Assembly: GCA_946800325.1 (NCBI GenBank) | Contig: OX326959.1 | Span: 41,976,551 to 42,040,550, forward strand | Direction: 5' to 3' | Length of the DNA: 64,000 nucleotides | DNA from: Luzula sylvatica | Lineage: Eukaryota; Streptophyta; Magnoliopsida; Poales; Juncaceae | The notes under the pieces: model-generated | What the model was told of the DNA's origin: nothing | Database searches by the model: none | Seen by the model: only the letters and a program-made list of their open reading frames with translations | Shown: piece after piece, positions 1 to 9,854 of the stretch | Numbering within the stretch: the first letter of the stretch is position 1 | Layout: every line of letters starts with the position of its first letter | Translations under genes and position numbers: made by a program

Positions 1-219
1 TTTGGGCTCCCTAATGTGGATTTTCTAATTCAGCCCATCATAGAAAATAGAAGCACCACCCACAATATTCTACACATCAAAAGGCCCACAACTTAATTGA
101 CACATTTAATGCTTAATTTTGTAACTAAAATTCATCACTATATTATAAACATATAAATGACAATATTACAATACATAATATTTTACATATAAGTCCAATG
201 TTGGAATAATGTTCCAACA
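1..219 (-). repeat. 3' LTR of the minus-strand element (partial)
   Basis: On the minus strand this LTR starts at 219 with TGTTGG and leaves the window at base 1. It aligns without gaps to 2954-3172, with visible substitutions such as a CACCACC/CACCATC difference near 58. Its outer end carries a short inverted repeat, TGTTGGAA then TTCCAACA, in both copies. Confidence 0.9.
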
Positions 220-230
220 ATCTCCCACTT
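220..230 (-). other. Polypurine tract of the minus-strand LTR element
   Basis: Reads AAGTGGGAGAT on the minus strand, directly before the TGTTGG start of the 3' LTR. This is the usual position and composition of the plus-strand primer of plant copia elements. Confidence 0.75.
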
Positions 231-530
231 GGACTATATGTAATTCCTTATAATTACGTATTGACCATAAACCGAAATACGCGTACTTGTTTGTCATCAA
301 AAACTTTATGTGTCCCTAACCAATTTCGTCCATCAATAATATCAACGTAGGATCAAAGCGGCTTTCGTCACATTTAACGCAACTAAACCTTCAATGGTCA
401 CATATACTAATACAACTGAATGACATGAATCATGATGTGGATGTGTAACATGGAAATTTCATGTAATGTGATCTTAACATGCCTATTTCCAACTTGGTCC
501 TCCTAAAAATAAATTTAGTGAGATCCTTAA

Positions 531-684
531 AATCGTCTCCTTTAATAACTTAATGAGACAAACCGTCTCCTTTAATAACCTAATGAGACAAACCGTTTCC
601 TTCAAAATTGCATTGAGACAACCCGTCTCCTTTAATACCTTATGAGACAAACCGTCTCCTTTAAACTATATTGAGACGAACCTT
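531..684. repeat. 30-bp tandem repeat, about five units, inside the LTR element
   Basis: The motif CGTCTCCTTTAATAAC followed by a GAGACAAAC block recurs at 534, 564, 594, 624 and 653, a period of 29-30 bp. Units differ by a few substitutions (CGTTTCC at 594). It lies in the non-coding interior of the element. No function is apparent. Confidence 0.8.
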
Positions 685-1664
685 ATCTAAATCAGAGTAA
701 AGTGATAAATATAACTTTAATTCTGCAGAATAACCATAATACTGTATCATATGTCTATGACATATGTTTATATCACGTGTCTATATCATAATAATTGTAC
801 AAATATTTACTCCCACTATAACCGAATATCCTTAACCAAAATTACACACATATAAGCAACGTCTTGCTTATATAACCTATTGGGTAATTATACCTTATTG
901 GAGTTTGTACCAAAATATATGATAGACAAATATTACTCTGAATTTATTTACTTTCTCTCACGTAAGTAATGGTATATTTAATAATTAACAAAATCCATCT
1001 CAAAACCAAACAAGATGATTTTGTTATAAAACCAAAAATATCTATACCAATATCAATGTTCTTGAGATGTCTAAGTTTGTCTTTTCGACTAAACAAAATT
1101 TGTAGTCATATTTCCCCCCGCAAACAAGACATCGTTAAAGAATCATAAATTGCAAAATGCAAAAGACCCGAATTAATGTTAAACAGAAAACTATAATCAA
1201 GCATTGTATTGCTCACCAAAATAATTGAATAATATAATAAATTTAATTAAAGGTTATCCCCATCATCAAGATATCCCTTTTTCCATTAATATTTTGACTT
1301 TGGCCAATCATATTAACTTCTTATTAATATCTTGGCGTAGTAATCAAGAATTGATAATAAATTAACATGTCAACAAATTAACCTTCCTTTGGGCCGATTA
1401 AATAAGTCACACGTAAAATCAAATAATTATCACACACTTAATACCACAGATGCATATGAAATTATATTAAATATTGCCTTCCTTTGGGCCGGTCAATATT
1501 TAAATAATATCATACACATATCTTTTTATATTTTAAAATATAATTAATTTCAACAAGAGAGGTCACTTTGGCGACATGTTGCTGACCTTAATTAATTTTA
1601 AAACACATACCTTAAACCTTAAATTTAAACTTAAAATTATACCGTAATATGGATAATTCCTTAA

Positions 1665-1874
1665 TTTTAATATTCAAAATTTTAATATTCTGAATTTTAA
1701 TATCCATAATTTTCATATTCCAAATTCTAATATTTAGAATTTTCAAATTCAGAATTTTTATTTCTGGAATTTTAAAATTCGGAATTTTCATGTTCCATAT
1801 TTCAATATTCAGAATTTCCAGATTCAGAATTTCGGATTCCAGAATCTAATTGTCCAGATTTTCCAATTCCAGGT
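1665..1874. repeat. 15-bp tandem repeat, about 14 units, inside the LTR element
   Basis: Units resembling TTTTAATATTCAGAA begin at 1665, 1680, 1695, 1710, 1725, 1740, 1755, 1770, 1785, 1800, 1815 and 1830, then decay to 1874. The period stays at exactly 15 although the bases have diverged strongly, so substitutions outnumber indels. Related but less regular sequence continues to about 2130. Fifteen is a multiple of three, but the minus-strand frames contain stops, so a coding role is not supported. Confidence 0.8.
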
Positions 1875-2505
1875 TTTATATATCCTTACAAAACCAGAAT
1901 ATGGAATCCTAAATTGAAATCCCAGTTTTTATTTCCCAGATTTATAAACTGGGAATATGAAATACCTTCAGAAAACCGGAATATCAAATCCTAAATGTAT
2001 TTCCAGGTTTTGCTTTTCCTAATTTTCATAAAATCCAAACTATAAAATCCGGGATTGTATATCCTAATTTTATATTTAGAATTTGTAATTCCGGATTTTA
2101 ATAACCTTTAAAAACCGAGAAAACAAATCCAAATTTTCAATCAACATAAAAACTAGGAAATAAATTCCTGTCTCTTCCAAAGAGTATCACGACCAGAGAG
2201 GATGTACAGCAGCCAACAATGGCCCTCGTGAAAATCAGTCGCGTCTGGTAAACGGGCCTCTTCGTCGCCGGCGTCCGTTCACGAAACGAAGACCATAGTC
2301 GTGTCCGGAATTATCCACCGAGTATAGAGAGATAGTACAAATTTTCTATAAACTTTTCTTTCTCTCTAATTTTGTGACCCGTTTGTGACCCGTTTCGATA
2401 AAAAACGAAATTATCCGAAATTAACAGAAATTGGACGAGAGAAATCGTGCTAAACACTATATACTTCGTTTCTCTTCCATTTAAACCGTGATTCACCATA
2501 GTTTC

Positions 2506-2517
2506 GCTCTGATACCA
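2506..2517 (-). other. Primer binding site, initiator tRNA-Met
   Basis: Reads TGGTATCAGAGC on the minus strand, the standard complement to the 3' end of plant initiator tRNA-Met. It lies two bases inside the CA end of the 5' LTR at 2520, the usual copia spacing, and this fixes the orientation of the element. Confidence 0.9.
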
Positions 2518-2617
2518 ATTGTAAGGGCGGCGACGATCCGGCACCGCCCGTTAATAAAATTATTACCAATTGTTGGGGCGGCAACGATCCGGCACCGTCC
2601 CGCAAATAAAATAATAA
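2515..2617. repeat. 51-bp tandem duplication across the LTR end and PBS junction
   Basis: Two similar copies start with CCAATTGT at 2515 and 2566; each continues with a GGGCGGC-ACGATCCGGCACCG block and an AT-rich tail. The first copy overlaps the edge of the PBS, so the LTR end next to the PBS has been duplicated or arises from slippage. The matching end of the 3' LTR is outside the window. Confidence 0.7.
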
Positions 2618-3172
2618 AATTAATTTTGCCCGTACAAACGAACCGTACTAACTATGTGAATTCAACTGAATTATCTCAAAATAAAATCGTACCTTAACCG
2701 TATGCGGAAGCGTATGAAATCCGTCCGAATTGATGTCGCGCCATCACCGTTGTTGCATCCATGAACCCTTAGTTGCAAGAATGGAATTCCAAGTACTTTA
2801 TAATGTCCAATTTAGAGCATTTTTGTTTTTCTCTAATGGATCTCTCTCTTTAATCTTAATGGGGCAGATTTAAGAATGGATTTTCATCATCATATGTATT
2901 TGGGACCAAATTGCTTATATAGCCACAAGACATCTTTTCACAAAGACGTACCTTTTGGGCTCCCTAATGTGGATTTTCTAATTCAGCCCATCATAGAAAA
3001 TAGAAGCACCATCCACAACATTCTACACATCAAAAGGCCCACAACTTAATTGACACATTTAATGCTTAATTTTATAACTAAAATTCATCACTATATTATA
3101 AGCATATAAATGACAATATTACAATACATAATATTTTACATATAAGTCCAATGTTGGAATAATGTTCCAACA
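2520..3172 (-). repeat. 5' LTR of the minus-strand element (complete, 653 bp)
   Basis: On the minus strand the LTR begins TGTTGGAA at 3172 and ends CTTACA at 2520, immediately before the tRNA-Met primer site. It has the canonical TG...CA ends. A TATA box lies at 2914-2921. The outer 219 bp are duplicated at the left edge of the window. Confidence 0.88.
2914..2921 (-). promoter_or_regulatory. TATA box of the 5' LTR
   Basis: Reads TATATAAG on the minus strand, roughly 250 bp into the LTR. A transcription start about 30 bases downstream on the minus strand, near 2885, would define the U3/R boundary. Inferred from motif and position only. Confidence 0.55.
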
Positions 3173-3283
3173 CGGGAAATACATGCACTATGGAGCCATT
3201 AATCAGGTCATTTAATTAAACTAAATAAATTCATTTATGTTTTGAAAACGAATGTAATTTAATTAATTTTGGGTATTTTTGTT

Positions 3284-3512
3284 TCATATGCAATTTGAGC
3301 AGCTAATAAGTGTGAAAGACGCTCTGACGATAGTTAGGTTATCGATTAAGGACGAATTGGAGATGGATTTTTGGATGACTGATTTGAGGGAACCGGCGCT
3401 GGCAGCCAATTGAGTGGCGAGGATATTTCTAAAGAGGGTCTGACAAGTAATGTTAGCAAGTTTTGTATCGGCGAATAAATTGTAGCCTTGTAGTAAACTA
3501 ATACAATTTTGT
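3284..3512 (-). pseudogene. Exon-like open fragment of unknown origin
   Basis: On the minus strand one frame stays open for about 75 codons from after a TAA near 3515 to a TGA at 3284-3286. Its composition is protein-like (the stretch LANITCQTLFRNILATQLAA is an example) and its GC content is higher than the flanks. There is no in-frame start with a good context and I do not recognise a family. It could be the last exon of a decayed gene or a chance open frame. An overlapping frame of 62 codons from 3534 to 3346 looks less protein-like. Confidence 0.2.
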
Positions 3513-4080
3513 TACATAAACTAACTTTTATCATTTTGATCCAATCCCTCTTCCAATATGTATTACTAATAACTACATGTAGTTGAAATTATAAACTTTG
3601 TATGTTAGTTTGTATATTCCATGTCTCATAGTTGTGATTGTGTGAAGGCGTGTGTTTTTCAGGGCACGATCCGACGAGAGAATATTTGATAGATTCATGA
3701 GGAATCATATATAATTTTCTTACACAACAATGTAATGTACCGGTTCGATACCATTTAGTTCTTTTTTCTTTCTTTTCCATTATTGTGGTACCGGTTTTGG
3801 TTTCGAGAATTCTACTTCGAGCTATTGATCAACAATTATACAATTAAAATCAACACTAAACTTTGTAAATAATAAATAAACGCAACTCTTGTTCTTTTTT
3901 CTTTTTATTCAAAATAAACGTAACTCTCAACAACATGAACATTAATCGTACAACTACTAAAATCAACAATAATCTTTAAAATAATAAAAGAAACATCGAC
4001 TCTCAACCATCAACACACAAAATTCTGAAAGACCCCCAAATTAAATCATCAAAAAATACTACAAAACTCTCAACATTTTA
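3513..4080. other. AT-rich intergenic stretch
   Basis: No supported gene. A 63-codon minus-strand frame at 3589-3780 has no recognisable features. Runs of CAACA, CTCTCAAC and AATAAA-like sequence around 3840-4080 are low complexity. Confidence 0.5.
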
Positions 4081-4331
4081 TTACACATCAAAAAAATTCA
4101 AATGGACTTGACATATCACTTCCTTCTCCTTACGTGGCCATAACATATTGCGCATATAGACCGGAAAATTTTCTTGAATCCTAGACACTTGATCATTTAG
4201 TTAGAGAAGTTGCATTACTTTTTTCTCCTTCGACTTTTTTAAGGATCTCTTTGCCGCCGCAAATTCATTTTTTAGCGTATATTGCATAATATAAGAACAT
4301 AATTGGTGTTGACACATAATCCATAGTATTC
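4081..4331 (-). pseudogene. Exon-like relic with one in-frame stop, unknown family
   Basis: On the minus strand a TTTTTCAG acceptor-like site ends at 4332, after which one frame reads about 82 codons to a TAA at 4081-4083, broken only by a TAA at 4201-4203. The translated parts are highly charged and protein-like, for example NEFAAAKRSLKKSKEKK before the stop and RNMLWPRKEKEV after it. The lysine-rich part would form a basic helix. This resembles the C-terminal exon of a decayed gene or transposon protein, but I cannot name the family. No matching upstream exon was found. Confidence 0.28.
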
Positions 4332-5672
4332 CTGAAAAACGTAAAAAAATTTATATTGATTTAATTCAATACATTAAGCAAAATAAATACAAAGTACAGG
4401 TTTTTATAATTATTAAAATCTCGCAATGAAGTTTTAGTTAACCTAGCCAGTAGGGTTTTAATTTAAATCTGGCACTAAATGTAAAGTTCATCCACAAAAT
4501 TTACCTGAATGAACATAGAGAATTTACATTTTGTATGTGCTCTACTCGAATACTTTTCAAATGAATACTAATTATATCTTAATTGCTTGATTAGACTCTA
4601 ATAAATAAAAAAATCAATGATATCAAGTAATAGATGAGCTACTTGAGCATCAATAGGTCACAGATTGGCAAGCAGGACAATCTTATTTAGTCGACAAAAT
4701 CTGGCGAAGAGGAGATAAGGCTGGCGAAAAGGAGAACTTGGTGGAGAGGAGACTTTGGCGAAGATGAGAGCTTCATCATGGATATGAGAGTCTTTTGGCG
4801 AAGAGGAGAGAACTTGGCGGAGGAAAGAAATATGGCGAAGATCCATCTGAGGAGATTCTGCTCGCTAATTTGGAAAGAGGAACCATCACATGTTTGAGAA
4901 GAAGTGAAGATGTTGAGCCAGGCTTGCAAGCGTGGAAGGGGTAAGGGGGTGATTCAGCTCCACGTAACGTTTCGGGAGCGTTCGGTGGTTTTTGTTTGGC
5001 TCTGTAGACCTTTTGTATTTGACTAATGTATCCGAGATTACTCCTACAAAATTTCGAATGTTTTGCAGGATTATCCAAATAAAAATATATATTATTCCAA
5101 ATAAATATCGTGAAAAATTTTAATTCTAAATTTTTCACGCCTTAAAAACATATATATGACTAGCTAAATTAGGTAAAGGGCTAGCTTAGCCAAATAAATA
5201 TCCCAGATTACTCCTCCAAAACTTATTGTTCTTAAGTTTGTTAGTTTATCCCAAATTCTCAAAATATCATGCATATCCCTACAAAATAGGTTAGCTAAAT
5301 TTTTTTTAATTAAGTAAAAGAATTGTATGAAAATATATTAAAATTTCTTTTTCCACAAATAAGCAATTAATTACGCTGTGCCTTAAAAAAAGAAAGATAA
5401 AGCAAATCAAAAAATTAACGGGACTAACTAACATAGAAAAAAATGTATGGGAAAAAAAATTCATTGAATTTTGGATTTATCTATGCCCAGTATGTATTGT
5501 AGTTAATTATGCTTACTTGTGTAGAATGGTGTCGCAAAAACAATTTGACTAATGTAAATCTTGAAGAATTATTTAATTATAGGAAAATTTTCAAAAACCA
5601 CTTCTCTTTTAAGATTTTTTTTTTTTCAAAAAATCTTCTACAAAGAATATAGGAAAATTTATCCCCCCTTGT
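4332..5672. other. Intergenic stretch with purine-rich degenerate repeat
   Basis: AT-rich apart from 4690-4930, where a motif like TGGCGAAGAGGAGA recurs about six times with variable spacing on the plus strand. The minus-strand frames over this part (80 and 120 codons) are pyrimidine-repeat shadows rich in Ser, Pro and Phe. No gene is supported. Confidence 0.45.
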
Positions 5673-5700
5673 GGGACCCGCCCCTCTTCGGGCGGGACCC
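5673..5700. repeat. GC-rich hairpin
   Basis: GGGACCCGCCC at 5673-5683 and GGGCGGGACCC at 5690-5700 pair with one mismatch around a 6-base loop. It lies 29 bp upstream of a polypurine tract, so it may be the remnant end of the interior of the LTR element that follows. It stands out in GC content from its surroundings. Confidence 0.55.
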
Positions 5701-5728
5701 ACCCCCTCCTCCCGTTTTGAAATTAATC

Positions 5729-5739
5729 AAAAGGGGGAG
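5729..5739 (+). other. Polypurine tract before an LTR
   Basis: AAAAGGGGGAG lies two bases before the TGTTGG start of the LTR at 5742. The run ATCAAAAGGGGGAG is the usual form in plant copia (SIRE-like) elements just upstream of the 3' LTR, so the LTR is read on the plus strand. Confidence 0.65.
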
Positions 5740-6038
5740 TTTGTTGGTTCAAATGTCCTGATAGTTTGATTATTTCAAAACACTGTCATTACTAACGTAT
5801 ACATCCAGAAAAGTGCAGGATAACATAGGTACGATACGAAGATGAATGAAGGCTTGTGAAGTCTCAAGATGAACAAGACAAGAAGAACACAAGGAAGGTC
5901 ATTGGAATACATCAAGAATCAAGATGTTGAAGCCTTCCGTGAGTGGGATGCGCCACAAATAAACCATAGGTAGAAACCTAGTAGATCTCAAGTAAAAATC
6001 ATGTTCAAAATAACAAAAAGTTCAATCGAGCATGAAGT

Positions 6039-6372
6039 GCGTTCTGAACGAACTTAAAGTCCGTTCAGAACGGACTTGCCACATATCAAAATACTATATC
6101 TTGATAAGAACCAAAACTGTCACAGGATTGTATGCGTTCGAACGAACAAACACGTCCGTTCGAACGGACATTTAGAATCCGTTCACCAACCAGTTAAGTG
6201 CGTTGAACGGACAATCCCTTCTGTGAACACAAAATGCAATGTATAATTGAGTCCGTTATGAACGGACTTTATCCGTTCGAACGGACCCACAAATATACTT
6301 GCACGTTATTTTGAAACGGCTAGTACAAACTGCGAGTGCGTTCGGAACGAACATTGTGCGTTCGAACGCACT
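6039..6372. repeat. Cluster of about nine GTTCGAAC-type palindromes in the LTR U3
   Basis: Short palindromes or near-palindromes lie at about 6039-6053, 6058-6076, 6134-6147, 6154-6169, 6199-6212, 6250-6268, 6271-6286, 6336-6352 and 6357-6372. Two classes alternate: GTCCGTTCGAACGGAC and GTGCGTTCGAACGCAC, with variants. They end about 30 bp before the TATA box, a position suited to transcription-factor dimers, although no factor is identified here. Confidence 0.75.
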
Positions 6373-6402
6373 GGCAGTTTTCTGAAGGATTTCTATAGAG
6401 AG

Positions 6403-6410
6403 TATAAATA
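6403..6410 (+). promoter_or_regulatory. TATA box of the copia-like LTR
   Basis: TATAAATA is followed 25-45 bp later by a CTTCTCTCTTCTAG pyrimidine-rich stretch where plant transcripts often start. It marks the likely U3/R border of the LTR. Confidence 0.65.
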
Positions 6411-8980
6411 GAATCCTTCTAGGGCTTCTCTCTTCTAGTCCTTCACTTTCAAACTTCGAAAACCAAAAGAGAGAAAACCTAAGCTTTGATTCTCCATATC
6501 CATTGATAGCTTGAGAAACACTCTTGAGATCATTGATCTACTTTCCAAATCCTCCACTAATCGTATCCCACTCACGTGACCGATCACGTTGTAGCTCGAT
6601 TAGTGAAAAATTGTAATAGGCTAGTGCAACAAAGTGTAAAGAGCCTAAGCTATAGATCGATAGAAAGCGTGTAAATCGATCTAGGCGACACCTTGTAATC
6701 GAGTGAGTTGGAATTCAATCGAAAGCCAAAAAGAGGCACAAGGCATTCCCGGAGACGTAGGTACTCGCAAATAATTGAGTCGGTCAATTAAGCGAGTAAA
6801 GGGTGAGTTAAAGCTACATAGCAACCACCTACCGAACTTCGTAAACAAACATCTTGTGTTCAAGTGTTAGTACGGTATCATCTTTATCATCTTTATCATC
6901 TAAATTATTATTATTTCCGCAACGTAAATTAGGGTTACATCTATAGTAAGTGTACGTTAGATTACCACATTTACCCCCCTTCTAGGTTAGAATTAACCAA
7001 CATGGGTATCTCAACTCGTGTCTCCAGTATAGTGTGGTTCAATTTCAACTAATTTTGTACACTTTAAAGTTTGATATTTCACCCAATTTATCGTAACATA
7101 ATTTATACCAGTGTGATTATTTTAATTTCTCTCTGATTTTATATAATACATGCTAGATTTTTCGCTTGGTGTTCCATATGATGACTCAACTTCCCCCGTC
7201 CATAGAGGTTTCGTAAGATGGTAATCCACATGACGTTATTTTGGAGGGTAAATTGTATGATCGGGTTTATAGTATATGTTATTATATTAGTTATGTTTTT
7301 TGAATATATGTTATATTAATTATGTTAGTAATTTTATATTAGTAATTGTGTTTCGTAGATTTAATAATAAAATGTATGATTTATATACATTTTAGCTCGA
7401 TACAAAAATGTTGCGTGATTGTGTATCGTGAAATCAATGAAATAATTATCCAAGTATTTATAACTACTTTCATATTTAAATTACAATATTCTATAATTTT
7501 ACACACATCCAAACAAAGAATTATGGTTTGTTGCATTTTAGTATTCAAACATCCAAACAAACACAAGAATTAGCTAATTCCAGAATTTACTTCTACTCCA
7601 TCTTGTAATGCGGCTCCATTCTACTAATTCCACTTGCCAAACAGGCCTAAGTGTTCTCACACGGTGATATCCATTTATGAGACTTTGCAACTTATATTTA
7701 CAACCATATCGATTTATATATATTCTCTCAAATAAAAGATATGGTACATAATATAGTACATAATATAAAAAAGGCCATCGCTGCCTCGTCTCTTGAAATA
7801 AAAATATCAATTTCCTGGAATTCATGGCTGTCTGCCATCTCATTTCTGCCTCATTTGTTCAAATTTACCACTCTCTCGTTGTTGAAATTATACACATTGT
7901 AGAATTCCTGAATAATCATTATATAAATCTATCAAAAATTATACACATTATAGTCTATCAAATTTACCACTCTCTCGGCTGCGAATTTCTAACTCGTTAT
8001 ATTTAAAAAAATAATATCCAGATTTTATAAACACGAATAGATAGCAAGTTATCCACTAGAGAAATGTACTGATGATACCACCGCTTTGATAGTTTAAGCG
8101 GATGGTACGTAGTCGTGATTCGTGAGTGGCCCTTATTCCAATCTAAGGTGGCCTTGCACATAAGTTGTGCAATAAATAATGATATTCTCCTTTCATAATT
8201 AATGTTTGGTATTTGGTGTTTTTTTATATCGTGGTTCCTAATATCGTTCGAGTCAACTCGGATTCGGCCAGTCTCGAGTCAATTTCGGCTGATTATAATC
8301 CCTGTTTTGTTTGTTTTGAATAACTTGTCATGGCTGAGTGAACAAACGGAAGAAGACGAGTTGTGGGAAATGGAAAAAAATAAATAGGTTCGTATATGGC
8401 CTGAAGTTCTCTATGTTTTATATATTTGGGATTTTATAATAATTTTGACATGAGATTTTTATATAGGTATTCGAGTCGAGACAGACATATAAAATCTAGT
8501 GAGTCTCGTGTTAATAATTTAAGGAGGAATTGTTATTTTGCTCAATATTTTTATTCAAATATAGAAAAAGCAAGATTAATATGGTTAAACAGATATTTGT
8601 ATTCCATACATATATTAATAAAATAATCATATTTTTCCTTAAAAGAACTTAAAATACATTGTTTTGTACACACAAATATATTTATTTATAAATAAATACA
8701 ATACAGATATATAAATGCAATATATATTTATACATTTTTTATCATTAAATATATATATTTACACAAATTTAAGAGGACCCCTGGCCCCCTTAACTATGGA
8801 CTAGGTTCAATTTAATATTAATATTTTATTATTATTAATTTTATTGATAATATAATTAATATGGTTAAACAGATATAAAGGTTAAATTTGATATAATATG
8901 ATTTGTGTTAATAGGGAGGATATCAAATGGAAAGATAATTAACATACGAATTGCTTTAAAACCCACTGCAACTATTAATA

Positions 8981-9059
8981 ATACAAAAGAGGATTAATTA
9001 ATTATTAATGTAGAAAATGCAACACACATACAAAAGAGGATTAATTAATTATTAATGTA
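8981..9059. repeat. Exact 32-bp direct repeat pair
   Basis: Copies at 8981-9012 and 9028-9059 are identical over 32 bases (starting ATACAAAAGAGG), 47 bp apart start to start. A local tandem duplication by slippage is the simplest reading. Confidence 0.85.
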
Positions 9060-9216
9060 TTCTATTTTTTACCATATTAGTAGAAAAATAAAACAAACAA
9101 TGATTAGTTCTATTTGTACATGGATTAATTAATTATCCAACATATTGTTTATACCAAAATTATATGATAATGATTAATAAATATTTTAGAGGTACGCAAA
9201 AACTATGTATCATACT

Positions 9217-9290
9217 AATTATTTATTTCTAATATTAATTTTTACTTATTTTTCTGCCCACCGATGTAATTATTTATTTCTAATATTAAT
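9217..9290. repeat. Exact 23-bp direct repeat pair
   Basis: Copies at 9217-9239 and 9268-9290 share 23 bases (AATTATTTATTTCTAATATT plus AAT), 51 bp apart. This is the same kind of local duplication as the neighbouring pair. Confidence 0.8.
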
Positions 9291-9579
9291 CTGATATTAA
9301 TCCACAATGATCCAAGACCCAAAGATCTGAAATAAACATAGTCCTTAAAAAATAACAAATCAAATTATCTAACATAATTTTTTTTCCAACGGTCATAAAT
9401 TTAAAAAGATCTTAATCCTAACGTTAAGAAAATTTAATCCAACGTTAATATTTCGATAATATACAAAATGAACTCGGTGCACGGGGTAATGACAGAACCT
9501 TAGCATGGCAATAAGATAAGGTGTATAGTTTGAATTGTAAACCGAGTTTATGGAATAAATTACCAGGGTATACATCATT

Positions 9580-9715
9580 CTTTTTCTTATATTAATACAC
9601 CTTCTTCTCTCTCAACATAATTAATACACCTCCGCCTCCCTTCTTCTCTCTCAATCCTCTCCAAATCCTCGGTTCTTCTCTCATCTCTCGCTTCTTCTCT
9701 ATTCTCTCCTACTAC
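9580..9715 (+). promoter_or_regulatory. Pyrimidine-rich leader or core promoter
   Basis: CTTCTTCTCTCTCAA-type tracts repeat through this stretch, like the Y-patch and 5' leader of plant Pol II genes. A weak TATA-like CTTATATTAATA precedes them near 9587. It lies upstream of the exon-like chain starting at 9855, but the leader contains a short upstream ATG followed at once by TGA near 9789. Confidence 0.35.
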
Positions 9716-9854
9716 GAAACAACCCATATACTCGAGAACCAACACAGAACTTCTATTCCGTACTCAGATTGTTCGACTGGGAGACGAGATGTGAAATCGG
9801 CACTCGATAAGAGCTCTAACTCGCGGTCTGAGATCTATTCAATGGACAATTTCC

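Larger units (their letters stand above)
1..3172 (-). mobile_element. Non-autonomous copia-like LTR retrotransposon, 3' LTR truncated by window edge
   Basis: The first 219 bases match 2954-3172 almost base for base (1 aligns with 2954, 219 with 3172), so these are two copies of one LTR flanking a 2.3-kb interior. Orientation is minus: next to the complete LTR lies an initiator tRNA-Met primer binding site (2506-2517), and next to the truncated LTR lies a purine-rich tract reading AAGTGGGAGAT on the minus strand (220-230). This order, LTR then PBS then PPT then LTR, with tRNA-Met priming and TGTTGG termini, is typical of Ty1-copia elements in plants. The interior, 220-2519, has no long ORF in any frame and no trace of gag, integrase or reverse transcriptase, so the element would depend on proteins from a relative (LARD-like). 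The two LTRs differ at only a few positions in the shared part, suggesting a fairly recent insertion. The target duplication cannot be checked because one end is outside the window. Confidence 0.88.
5742..7002 (+). mobile_element. Copia-like LTR, 1,261 bp, remnant of a degraded retrotransposon
   Basis: The block begins TGTTGGTT (5742) and ends AACCAACA (7002), a perfect 8-bp terminal inverted repeat with TG...CA ends. A polypurine tract precedes it. Inside are, in order, a palindrome-rich U3 (6039-6372), a TATA box (6403-6410), a pyrimidine-rich start region (6420-6460), and a 3' part with a GGAGACGTAGG...ACCGAACTTCGTAAAC block and TTTCCGCAACG before the end, as in copia LTRs. The 5 bases on each side (GAGTT, TGGGT) do not match, so it is not a clean solo LTR with target duplication. 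The following TGGGTATCTCAACTC is only weakly like a tRNA-Met primer site. No coding interior remains on either side. Confidence 0.72.
7003..9579. other. AT-rich intergenic stretch
   Basis: No gene is supported; frames of 60-89 codons here are AT-rich and lack recognisable motifs. Minor structure: a 22-bp sequence containing ATGGTTAAACAGATAT is present at 8575-8596 and 8855-8876, and two pairs of exact direct repeats lie at 8981-9059 and 9217-9290. 8690-8760 is an AT-rich low-complexity tract. Confidence 0.5.

Noticed and set aside
2311..2544. 77-codon minus-strand ORF
   Set aside because: It crosses the LTR end and primer site of the retroelement, a leader region, and has no gag-like character.
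4658..5138. Overlapping minus-strand ORFs of 62-120 codons
   Set aside because: Their Ser/Pro/Phe-rich parts come from the purine-rich degenerate repeat at 4690-4930, and three frames are open at once.
5742..7002. Clean solo LTR produced by LTR-LTR recombination
   Set aside because: The 5-bp flanks GAGTT and TGGGT do not match, and a polypurine tract is retained upstream.
7381..8006. ORFs of 60-89 codons in the intergenic stretch
   Set aside because: AT-rich, overlapping on both strands, with no splice context, motif or composition that would support coding.
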